Assembly (NCBI GenBank): GCA_023427945.1
Contig: JAEYZR010000406.1
Coordinates: 1 to 19,040, forward strand
Source of the DNA: Pseudomonadota bacterium
GTDB lineage: Bacteria > Pseudomonadota > Gammaproteobacteria > Burkholderiales > Burkholderiaceae_B
Direction of reading: 5' to 3'
DNA: 19,040 bases
The position numbers and the translations under genes were made by a program. The notes beneath the pieces were generated by a model. The model had not been told where the DNA came from, did not search any database, and was given only the letters and a program-made list of their open reading frames with translations. Positions 1-6,526 of this stretch are shown here, piece by piece; positions within the stretch are counted from its first letter, which is position 1, and the number at the start of each line of letters is the position of its first letter.

Positions 1-446
1 AACTGAGGCTCGACCACAATGGCGGCATCGAGTTCACCGTTGGCGACCTTGCGACAAAGTTCGACCGAAGCGCCTGGCGTGACGAACAGCGACGCTTGCG
101 GGTTGTCCTCGTAGATGCGCTTGAGCACGCGCGGCAGCACGTTGGTGAGCGCCGACACAAAACAGCCCAGCCTGAACTCGCCCGGTTGCGCACCGTCGAT
201 GGCCATGGCCCGCAGGTCACGAATGCTGCGGATGACGGCACGGGTCTCGTCCAGGATGCGCACACCGCTTTCAGTGGGCTTGACCGAGCGTCCCGAGCGC
301 CTGACCAGCGTGACGCCGAGTTCGTCTTCCAGGGCTTTGATCCTGGCGGCCACCGCTGCCGAAGTCAGGTCCAGGCGACGGGCCGCCTCGGCGAACGAGC
401 CGCCCTCCACCACCGCCACGAAGCTCTGCATGTACCGAATGTCCAT
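1..446 (-). CDS. LysR-family transcriptional regulator (3' end beyond window)
   Basis: The first 148 residues of a LysR-type regulator are visible and the rest lies left of base 1. The N-terminus is a typical winged helix-turn-helix: after MDIRYMQSFVAVVEGGSFAE come AARRLDLT, the recognition region around SAAVAARIKALEDELG, and the conserved wing VKPTESG. The effector-binding domain begins near residue 93 (GEFRLGCF). The start at 446 is chosen because a run of six G followed by AAAA lies just upstream and because family members usually begin a few residues before such a helix. It diverges from the DapA-superfamily gene at 677. LysR proteins often control a divergent neighbour, so that gene is the likely target (inference). 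The effector cannot be told from what is visible. Confidence 0.93.
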   Translation of the reverse strand, partial: MDIRYMQSFVAVVEGGSFAEAARRLDLTSAAVAARIKALEDELGVTLVRRSGRSVKPTESGVRILDETRAVIRSIRDLRAMAIDGAQPGEFRLGCFVSALTNVLPRVLKRIYEDNPQASLFVTPGASVELCRKVANGELDAAIVVEPQ

Positions 447-676
447 TCCAGTTTTCCCCCCAGTGCCTTTCTTGTGATTTTGGAACCTCGATATCTTTAA
501 GCTTAATAGCAAAAAACTTTTATTGTTCGAAACCTGTGTTGACCTCTAGGCAGGGGCCGTCCGACGCAGGATACTGACAGACCGTGCAACAGCGCATGCT
601 GGAACTCGCCCGCTGGTGCGCTGGCGATGTCGCCATCGACTGCTGGAATACCTACGCCCTAAAACTGGAGACACAG
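447..676. promoter_or_regulatory. Divergent intergenic region between lysR and the aldolase-family gene
   Basis: This 230-base gap separates two divergent genes and should hold both promoters and the LysR operator. Bases 478-535 are strikingly AT-rich against a GC-rich background. They contain a perfect 10-base palindrome, TTAAGCTTAA (497-506), and just beyond it AATA (505-508) facing TATT (521-524) across 12 bases, which resembles the loose dyads LysR proteins bind. A TTGACC that could be a -35 box lies at 539-544, but I see no good -10 box at the right spacing. The frame of the downstream gene stays open up to an ATG at 584, so some of this region could be coding if that start were used. 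I think that unlikely. Confidence 0.5.
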
Positions 677-1606
677 ATGGCTCAGAACAGAATACGTGGA
701 GTGCTCTCACCCGTACTTACGCCCTTTAATGCCGACTACAGCGTTGCGCAGGACAAGTTCCTGACGCACTGCCGTGGGCTCGTGGACTGCAATGTCGGTC
801 TGGCGGTGTTCGGCACGAACTCGGAGGCCAACTCGCTGACGCTGGCCGAAAAGCGTGGCCTGCTGGACCTGCTGGTGGACAATGGCATCGACGCGTCTCG
901 CCTCATGCCTGGCACCGGCGCCTGCGCGCTGGGCGATGCGATTGAACTGACCAAACACGCCACCGATCTGGGCGCTGCCGGCGTGCTCATGCTGCCGCCT
1001 TTTTATTACAAGGGGGTGAGCGACGAAGGGGTGTATCGCTACTACGCAAGTGTGATCGATTCGGTTGCCGATCCTGCGCTGCGTGTGTATCTCTATCACA
1101 TTCCACAAGTCTCGCAGGTCGGCATCAGCCTGGACCTGATCGAGCGCCTGCTGCGCGCCTACCCGGAAAATATCGCCGGCGTAAAAGACAGTTCGGGGAA
1201 CTGGGACAATACGCAAGCCATGCTCAAACAGTTCCAGCCCCAGGGATTCGACGTTTTTGCCGGGAGCGAAACCTTCCTGCTGCCCACCTTGAAAGGCGGC
1301 GGCGTCGGCTGCATCACCGCCACCGGCAACGTCAATGCGGCACAAATCGCCGCGTTGGCCGCCAACTGGCAGGACGATGACGCGCAGGCCAGGCAGGACG
1401 AACTGGACGTGGTGCGCAACATCTTCCAGAAATTCCCCATGATTCCCGCCATGAAAGCGGCCATTGCCGATCAGACCGGCGACAACGACTGGGCCGTCGT
1501 TCGTCCCCCGCTGGTCGACCTGCACGCCAGTCAGCGCAGCGAACTGAAGTCCGCCCTGGCGGCGGTGAAGTTTTCGGTCAACCAGGCTGAACGCCTTCCG
1601 GCCTGA
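677..1606 (+). CDS. DapA/NAL-superfamily (dihydrodipicolinate synthase family) aldolase or lyase
   Basis: A 309-residue class I aldolase-type TIM barrel of the DapA/N-acetylneuraminate lyase superfamily, near the usual length of about 290-310. Visible marks are GVLSPVLTPF at the N-terminus, the Schiff-base lysine in AGVKDSSG (Lys170), the active-site tyrosine in YLYHIP (Tyr140), and GSETF after the lysine strand. The substrate-carboxylate loop reads GTNSE (46-50) instead of GTTGE. The arginine that true dihydrodipicolinate synthase has shortly after the YNxP motif is not seen. It is therefore probably not the lysine-biosynthetic DapA but a catabolic pyruvate- or 2-keto-acid aldolase/dehydratase of unknown substrate. 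The start at 677 is preferred over the in-frame ATG at 584 because GGAG sits just before it and homology begins there. The divergent LysR gene is the probable regulator. Confidence 0.88.
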   Translation: MAQNRIRGVLSPVLTPFNADYSVAQDKFLTHCRGLVDCNVGLAVFGTNSEANSLTLAEKRGLLDLLVDNGIDASRLMPGTGACALGDAIELTKHATDLGAAGVLMLPPFYYKGVSDEGVYRYYASVIDSVADPALRVYLYHIPQVSQVGISLDLIERLLRAYPENIAGVKDSSGNWDNTQAMLKQFQPQGFDVFAGSETFLLPTLKGGGVGCITATGNVNAAQIAALAANWQDDDAQARQDELDVVRNIFQKFPMIPAMKAAIADQTGDNDWAVVRPPLVDLHASQRSELKSALAAVKFSVNQAERLPA

Positions 1607-1619
1607 CAGGGGTAGTCCA

Positions 1620-1688
1620 GGGTGAAGAGGCAGGCCAGAAGGCGCGTGACTCCCGCTGCCTGGCAGACCGGCCTGCTAGACTTCACCC
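1620..1688 (+). other. Long nested stem-loop between the aldolase gene and dbpA
   Basis: GGGTGAAG (1620-1627) pairs with CTTCACCC (1681-1688). Inside that, GCAGGCC (1630-1636) pairs with GGCCTGC (1670-1676), and the tip holds a small CTGC/GCAG hairpin. The structure is followed by TTTCCC, too weak to be a classic terminator T-run. It lies 14 bases after the aldolase stop and 23 bases before the dbpA start. It could be a terminator for the upstream gene, a structured dbpA leader, or both. Confidence 0.55.
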
Positions 1689-1711
1689 TTTCCCAGCCCT
1701 GACAGCCGACC

Positions 1712-3097
1712 GTGACCACTTCCTCGTTTTCCTCCCTGCCGCTTTCGCCCGCCCTGCTCGCCAATCTCGACATGCTGGGTTACACGGCCATGACGGAAAT
1801 TCAGCAGGCCAGCCTGCCAGCGATTCTCGACGGTCGCGACCTGATCGCACAGGCCAAGACCGGCAGCGGTAAGACGGCCACCTTCGGCCTGGGCATTCTT
1901 CACAAGCTGCACACCCAGCGATTTGCCATCCAGGCCCTGGTCATCTGCCCCACCCGGGAGCTCGCAGACCAAGTCGCCGTCGAGCTGCGTCGCCTGGCGC
2001 GTGCCGAGTCCAACATCAAGGTCGTGACGCTGGCTGGCGGGACACCCATGCGCGGGCAGATCGAATCGCTGGAGCACGGCGTGCACATTGCCGTAGGCAC
2101 GCCCGGGCGGCTGCTCGACCATATCGAGCGCCAGAGCATCGACCTGTCGAACCTGGAAACCCTGGTTCTGGACGAGGCCGACCGCATGGTCGACATGGGA
2201 TTCTTCGACGACATGGTGCGCGTGATCGCCGCCTGCCCCGCCAAGCGCCAGACGCTGCTTTTTTCCGCGACCTACCCCGACACCATCCGCAAGGATGCCG
2301 GCCGTTTTCTGAACAACCCGCTGGAAATCAAAGTCCAGGCCCAGCACAACGCCGCGCAGATCGAACAGCTTTTCTTCGAGATCTCGCCGGACGGTCGCAA
2401 TGCCGCGGTGGCGCAATTGCTGAACCACTATCGCCCCGCCTCCACCCTGGCATTCTGCAATACCAAGGCACAGGTGCGCTCGCTGGCCGAGGATCTGCGC
2501 GCACAAGGCTTCAGCGCACTCGCCCTGCATGGCGATCTGGAGCAGCGCGAGCGCGACGAAGTGCTGGTGCAGTTCGCCAATCAAAGTTGCGCGGTGCTGG
2601 TCGCGACCGACGTTGCCGCACGTGGCCTGGATATCCAGTCGCTGGCGGCGGTCATCAACGTGGACGTGACACGCGACACCGAAGTGCACATCCATCGTAT
2701 CGGACGCACTGGACGCGGCGCGGAAAAGGGGCTCGCCCTGAATCTGTGCTCGCCCGAGGAAATGCAGGCGGCCAACCTCATCGAGACCTACCAGGGCAAA
2801 CCACTGAAGTGGGAAAACCTGAAGACACGCACCGCCACCGAAGGCGGCCCGGTGCGTGCGCCCATGGTGACCCTGATCGTGCTGGGCGGCAAGAAAGACA
2901 AGCTGCGCCCAGGCGATTTGCTGGGCGCATTGACCAATGATGGTGGCCTGACACGCGAGCAGGTCGGCAAGATCAACGTGACCGATTCGGTGAGCTACGT
3001 GGCGCTGGAGCGCAGCATCGCGCGGGCGACGCTGGCGCGACTGGCCGCAGGCACGATCAAAGGCAAACGCTTTCGCATGAAGTTCATCGGTTCGTAG
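1712..3097 (+). CDS. dbpA: ATP-dependent RNA helicase DbpA
   Basis: A 461-residue DEAD-box helicase, close to the 457 of E. coli DbpA. In order: the Q motif (GYTAMTEIQQASLP, from 23), Walker A AKTGSGKT (48-55), PTRELA (80-85), GG (109-110), TPGR (130-133), DEAD (154-157), SAT (185-187), ARGLD (303-307) and HRIGRTGRG (328-336). From about residue 386 comes the small RNA-binding domain typical of DbpA (VTLIVLGGKKDKLRPGDLLGAL, ending KGKRFRMKF), which in the known family binds hairpin 92 of 23S rRNA and assists assembly of the large ribosomal subunit. That C-terminal domain separates it from RhlE, SrmB and DeaD. The start is GTG, with homology beginning within the first residues and no strong Shine-Dalgarno sequence. 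The metallopeptidase gene follows after 18 bases, so the two are probably co-transcribed. Confidence 0.95.
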   Translation: MTTSSFSSLPLSPALLANLDMLGYTAMTEIQQASLPAILDGRDLIAQAKTGSGKTATFGLGILHKLHTQRFAIQALVICPTRELADQVAVELRRLARAESNIKVVTLAGGTPMRGQIESLEHGVHIAVGTPGRLLDHIERQSIDLSNLETLVLDEADRMVDMGFFDDMVRVIAACPAKRQTLLFSATYPDTIRKDAGRFLNNPLEIKVQAQHNAAQIEQLFFEISPDGRNAAVAQLLNHYRPASTLAFCNTKAQVRSLAEDLRAQGFSALALHGDLEQRERDEVLVQFANQSCAVLVATDVAARGLDIQSLAAVINVDVTRDTEVHIHRIGRTGRGAEKGLALNLCSPEEMQAANLIETYQGKPLKWENLKTRTATEGGPVRAPMVTLIVLGGKKDKLRPGDLLGALTNDGGLTREQVGKINVTDSVSYVALERSIARATLARLAAGTIKGKRFRMKFIGS

Positions 3098-3115
3098 CAC
3101 CACGCAGAAAATCTC

Positions 3116-3688
3116 ATGCAAACGAAGTCGCCTTTGCTATTGAAGTATCTGACAGGCTATGCCCCGGACATCCTGACGCGGGTGCGCCAGTTGGTCGAGC
3201 AGGATAGGCTCGGAAGGCTGCTGCAATCGCGCTATGGTGAACTGCACGATGTGCGAACGGATCGGGCGCTCTACGACTACGTGATGGATCTGAAGACCAC
3301 CTACATGCGCCAGGGTGAACGCATCAACAAGGTGGCCTATGACAGCAAGATCGAGGTCGTCGCGCATGCGCTGGGGCAGCACACCCGAATCTCCCGCCTG
3401 CAGGGCAGCCGGTTGAAAGCGAAGCATGAAATCCGCATCGCCACCCTGTTTCGCAATGCGCCACTGCCCTTCCTGAAGATGATCGTGGTGCATGAGCTTG
3501 CGCACTTGAAAGAGCACGAGCACAACAAGGCGTTTTATCAGCTTTGCGAGCGCATGGAGGCGAACTACCATCAGCTCGAATTCGATCTGCGCCTGTATCT
3601 GACGTATCGGGACTTGCCGCAGGCCCGTGATCTGTGGGATCGCCCGGCGCAGCACGACAGCGCCAGGCTGACGCAGGCGACACACTAG
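3116..3688 (+). CDS. YgjP-like (DUF45) zinc metallopeptidase-domain protein
   Basis: A 190-residue protein whose core is VVHELAHLKEHEHNKAFY. His126, Glu127 and His130 form HExxH, and His136 is placed as the third zinc ligand. This spacing and the HN(K)xF signature are those of the YgjP/DUF45 family (COG1451), which databases often call M48-family or SprT-like metallopeptidase. The role of this family is not settled. The first half carries a YDSK element and the GSRLKAKHEIRIA region. No signal peptide or membrane segment is visible, so it should be cytoplasmic. It begins 18 bases after dbpA and probably shares its transcript. Its TAG stop overlaps the TAG stop of the opposite-strand pseudouridine-synthase-like gene through the palindrome CTAG at 3685-3688. 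Confidence 0.85.
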   Translation: MQTKSPLLLKYLTGYAPDILTRVRQLVEQDRLGRLLQSRYGELHDVRTDRALYDYVMDLKTTYMRQGERINKVAYDSKIEVVAHALGQHTRISRLQGSRLKAKHEIRIATLFRNAPLPFLKMIVVHELAHLKEHEHNKAFYQLCERMEANYHQLEFDLRLYLTYRDLPQARDLWDRPAQHDSARLTQATH

Positions 3689-4410
3689 AAGCGCTCGTAC
3701 CCCATCAGATAGCGCCATTGCCCCGAAGGCAGGGCTGCCATGGGCAAACGCCCGATCCGGATGCGCCGCACAGCCGTTGCGGTCAAGCCCATTTCGCGGC
3801 ACAGATGCGCAATCAGGCCTGGTGGAGGTGTTTTCATGGCAAAGCGCAAGTGCGTTTCGTTCTGCCAACTCGCCTTGATCGGTGGCAACGACTTGCCTTG
3901 CCAGCTCACGCCCTGGGCAAGCCGGCTCAACCCGTCGACGGCAATGTCGCCTGTCACCTCGACGATGAACTCCTGTTCGACCCGGCTGGCATCGTCGACC
4001 AGCTTGCGCATGATGCGTGGGTCCTGAGTCGCGACGACCAGACCGCTGGCGTCCGTTTCCAGAGGCGTGGCCAGCATCAGGCCGGAGAAATGCTTGTTGA
4101 GCACACGCGACGGGCCTTGGCTGCCTGCCATCTGATTCTCGGCCACCAGCAGTTGCGCGGCCGATTCGCTGCCTTCGCTTGCGCCGAATCCGGATGGCTT
4201 GTTCAAAAGCAGCGTGACAGGCGCCAGATCGTCGGCGCGTGCCTGAGGGTCCAGCACTAGCCGGACCCGCGTGGAAACACGATGTCCGGGCTCCTGGACG
4301 ATTTCGCCATCGACACTGACCCAGCCGCCCTGAATATAGTTTTCTGCCTCCCGGCGCGAGCAACCATGACGGTCCGCCAACAGTTTGGACAAGCGCAGGG
4401 TTTCAGTCAT
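3685..4410 (-). CDS. RsuA/RluB-type pseudouridine-synthase-like S4 RNA-binding protein, catalytic Asp replaced
   Basis: A 241-residue protein with an N-terminal S4 RNA-binding domain (about 5-50: LRLSKLLADRHGCSRREAENYI, then GWVSVDG) and a pseudouridine-synthase fold of the RsuA/RluB/RluE/RluF class (from about 65: LLLNKPSG; C-terminal AHLCREMGLTATAVRRIRIG, 201-220). In enzymes of this class the catalytic aspartate lies in GRLDxxTxGL. The equivalent here is TPLETDASGL (115-124), with Glu118 in place of that Asp and Pro116 in place of the Arg. Asp120 lies two residues later. It may be an inactive RNA-binding relative or may use a different acid. From memory, related Burkholderiales proteins share this variant, so it is probably not a random defect. 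The start at 4410 has GGAGG (4421-4425) ten bases upstream. The 3' end overlaps the neighbouring gene by four bases. Confidence 0.85.
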   Translation of the reverse strand: MTETLRLSKLLADRHGCSRREAENYIQGGWVSVDGEIVQEPGHRVSTRVRLVLDPQARADDLAPVTLLLNKPSGFGASEGSESAAQLLVAENQMAGSQGPSRVLNKHFSGLMLATPLETDASGLVVATQDPRIMRKLVDDASRVEQEFIVEVTGDIAVDGLSRLAQGVSWQGKSLPPIKASWQNETHLRFAMKTPPPGLIAHLCREMGLTATAVRRIRIGRLPMAALPSGQWRYLMGYERF

Positions 4411-4437
4411 CGGGCAGTCGCCTCCAACGAAGTGAGT

Positions 4438-4458
4438 GCCGAAATCGGATACTTCGGC
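4438..4458 (-). other. Small stem-loop between ybiB and the pseudouridine-synthase-like gene
   Basis: Read on the minus strand, GCCGAA (4458-4453) and TTCGGC (4443-4438) form a 6-base-pair stem with a 9-base loop. It lies 30 bases after the ybiB stop and before the GGAGG of the downstream gene. No T-run follows, so it is at best a weak terminator or a processing hairpin in a read-through transcript. Confidence 0.35.
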
Positions 4459-4487
4459 TCGAAGCGGATTGTAGACGGCAACCGTTG

Positions 4488-5435
4488 TCAGGGCGTCACG
4501 GCATGGACGATGCGGGTGATGCTGGAAATCTGGGCGTCGATGGCGTCGGGCATAGGTTTGCGACCGGCCAGCACCGCCCGGATGTAGTCGGCCGTCGCCA
4601 GGGCACCGATGTCGTCACCCGCAGGCGACGCGACCCGGGAGCCCTCTTCGCGCACCAGCACGTCTTCCCGCATGCCATCGTGAAACCAGGTTGCCCCCCG
4701 TGCCAGGCTGGTATCGGCCACCGCCTCGCCCTCGGTGCCACGGCCCATCAGCACGCCGGGGTGGCGGGCGTGCCCAGGGTCTGAGAAGTACTCGGCCAGC
4801 ACGTCGAAATAAGCCTGGTGGGTGTAGTTGACCAGACGCAGCGACGGCGTCGTGAACGGATCGATCAACTTGGCGATGGTGTGCGCGGAGTTGCGCACAC
4901 CCAAGGGCCCCATCAGCGCGATCTGGCGAGCCAGGGCTGGCGAAAGCACATCGATCGGCAAAAATGCCACGCTACCGGAATCCAGTCGTGCCTGGGCCTG
5001 CGCCACGCTCGTGCAAGCCGGAACATCCAGTTGGTGGAAAATTTCTGCACTGGATACTCGCCCGGGCGCGGTGCGCACACCATGCACGAGCACAGGCACA
5101 CCCGCCCGGGCCAGGCCCGTCGCCAACAGAGGCAGCAGATTGGGCACTTTGCGCGCACCGTTATAGGAAGCCAGGGTGACTGCAGTCTGGCCAGCAGGCG
5201 CCTTCAATGACTGGACATGGTCTTGAGCCGCCCGCAACATGCCGGCGATCTCCTCGGCGGTCTCGCTCTTGATGCGATAGGCCAGCAACACGGCACCGAG
5301 CTCCAGGTCGCTCACACGATCTGCGAGTATGGCCGCATACAGCGTTTGCGCGGCATCGCTGTCCAGGCCGCGTGCGCCCCGCGCACCCCGGCCTATGGTC
5401 TTGATATAAGAGGCGCAAGGAAAGGAATCGGGCAT
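4488..5435 (-). CDS. ybiB: DNA-binding protein YbiB (TrpD2 family)
   Basis: A 315-residue protein with the fold of anthranilate phosphoribosyltransferase (TrpD), matching the YbiB/TrpD2 branch. Recognisable marks are YIKTIGRG and ARGLD near the N-terminus, LYAAILADRVSDLELGAVLLAYRIK, SYNGARK, GVRNSAHTIAKLIDPF and GTEGE. E. coli YbiB is known as a nucleic-acid-binding protein without phosphoribosyltransferase activity, and the SYNGARK and GVRNSAHT motifs here follow that pattern rather than TrpD. The start at 5435 (MPDSFPCASYIK) is chosen from homology; the frame runs further upstream only because it continues antisense-free into the LysR gene. There is a weak GGA about 10 bases upstream. The LysR stop is 26 bases before this start, so the two are probably one operon. 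Confidence 0.9.
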   Translation of the reverse strand: MPDSFPCASYIKTIGRGARGARGLDSDAAQTLYAAILADRVSDLELGAVLLAYRIKSETAEEIAGMLRAAQDHVQSLKAPAGQTAVTLASYNGARKVPNLLPLLATGLARAGVPVLVHGVRTAPGRVSSAEIFHQLDVPACTSVAQAQARLDSGSVAFLPIDVLSPALARQIALMGPLGVRNSAHTIAKLIDPFTTPSLRLVNYTHQAYFDVLAEYFSDPGHARHPGVLMGRGTEGEAVADTSLARGATWFHDGMREDVLVREEGSRVASPAGDDIGALATADYIRAVLAGRKPMPDAIDAQISSITRIVHAVTP

Positions 5436-5461
5436 CGGAAGGGTCCGCAAAGAAAGTGTGG

Positions 5462-6379
5462 CTAGGCGGTTTCGCGCTCGTCCTCGGGGACGTCGGCCAC
5501 CAGCAGGTCCACGAGTTCGCGCGCGAAGATGGGCAAGGCTTCGCAACTGCGCACGCAGACATGCAGCTTGCGCTCGGCCCACGAATCGGTGAGGCGTACC
5601 ACCTTGATATCGAGCGACTTCTGCATGCGCTCGGCGACAGATTGCGGAATCACGCCCACGCCGACACGTGATTCGATCATGCGGCAGACGGCCTCGAAAT
5701 TGCCGACCTCGACCCGGAACTTGAACGGCCGCCCCAGCGCATCGGCGGCCTGGAGCAGAAACGGATGAATGGCGCTCCATTCCGACAGCCCGACGTAGTC
5801 GTAGGCCAGGGTCTCGGCGAATGCCACCGGGCCGTTCTGTGCCAGCGGATGGTCGGCCGCGGTGACCAGCGCAAGCCGGTCTTTCCGATAGGGCAGAAAC
5901 TGCAGGTTGTCGACCTGCGGGTTGCCTGCGACGATGCCAATGTCGGCCGACCCCTCGGAGACGGCCTTGAATACGAGATAACTCAGCCGCTCGCGCAGTT
6001 CGACGTTCACGTCGGGATGCGAGGCCAGGAAGCGCCCAAGGACCGCCGGCATGAACTCGGTCATGGCCGTGGTGTTGGCCAACACCCGGATATGGCCTTT
6101 CACGCCCTGGGCGTAGGCCTGCATTTCGCCACGCAACTGTTCGATCTGGCCCATGACCGTGCGAGCGTGGCGCATCATGGCTTCGCCCGAGGGCGTGAGC
6201 GTCACGCCCTGGCTGGTGCGGTAAAGCAGGCGGGTGCCGAAGTGCTCTTCCAGATTCTTGACGCGTGTGCTGGCTGCCGGCAATGAAAGATGCGACTTTT
6301 CCGCCCCACGTGTCAGGCTGTGGGAGTCGCCAATATTGACCATCAGTTGCATATCGGTCAGGTCAAAGTGCATTGCCAT
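5462..6379 (-). CDS. LysR-family transcriptional regulator, divergent from the acyl-CoA dehydrogenase gene
   Basis: A 305-residue LysR-type regulator of normal length. The N-terminal helix-turn-helix is slightly unusual in wording (SLTRGAEKSHLSLPAASTRVKNLEEHFG, then VTLTPSGEAM). The effector domain begins near residue 92 (GHIRVLANTTAMTEFMPAVLGRF), contains ELRERLSYLVFKAVSEGSADIGI, and closes with MIESRVGVGVIPQSVAERM. The start at 6379 (MAMHFDLTDMQL) has a run of five G about 9 bases upstream and fits the family; the in-frame ATG at 6445 would add 22 unlikely residues. It is transcribed away from the acyl-CoA dehydrogenase and MmgE/PrpD genes, which are its likely targets (inference), and towards ybiB, 26 bases downstream. 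Confidence 0.93.
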   Translation of the reverse strand: MAMHFDLTDMQLMVNIGDSHSLTRGAEKSHLSLPAASTRVKNLEEHFGTRLLYRTSQGVTLTPSGEAMMRHARTVMGQIEQLRGEMQAYAQGVKGHIRVLANTTAMTEFMPAVLGRFLASHPDVNVELRERLSYLVFKAVSEGSADIGIVAGNPQVDNLQFLPYRKDRLALVTAADHPLAQNGPVAFAETLAYDYVGLSEWSAIHPFLLQAADALGRPFKFRVEVGNFEAVCRMIESRVGVGVIPQSVAERMQKSLDIKVVRLTDSWAERKLHVCVRSCEALPIFARELVDLLVADVPEDERETA

Positions 6380-6526
6380 TGTCTGTCGCCCCCAAATAAA
6401 CATGAAACCGGGCACTTCATCATCCAGAAACCCAGTCTTAATCAATCATAAATTGGCATGACCACAGGGTTGCTGCAAAGTGCTCACGTGGCAGTACGCC
6501 GTTATTCTGAACTTCTACAACTCCCC
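6380..6526. promoter_or_regulatory. Divergent intergenic region between lysR and the acyl-CoA dehydrogenase gene
   Basis: A 147-base gap between divergent starts, expected to carry both promoters and a LysR operator. The AT-rich stretch around 6436-6456 contains sequence fitting the loose T-N11-A LysR pattern, with an imperfect TTAAT/ATAAA dyad. This is too degenerate to assign with confidence. If the dehydrogenase used its in-frame ATG at 6458 instead of 6527, the right half would be coding. Confidence 0.4.

Noticed and set aside
677..1606. Calling this gene dapA
   Set aside because: The carboxylate-binding arginine and the GTTGE motif expected of lysine-biosynthetic DapA are not present, and a divergent LysR gene suggests an inducible catabolic role.
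1676..3121. A 481-codon open frame antisense to dbpA
   Set aside because: It mirrors a well-supported helicase gene in GC-rich DNA, where long antisense frames are common. Its translation is a His/Gln/Arg-rich string with no recognisable family.
3137..4363. A 408-codon minus-strand frame across the metalloprotein and pseudouridine-synthase-like genes
   Set aside because: It overlaps two real genes in the wrong frame or strand and shows no domain; its apparent length comes from high GC.
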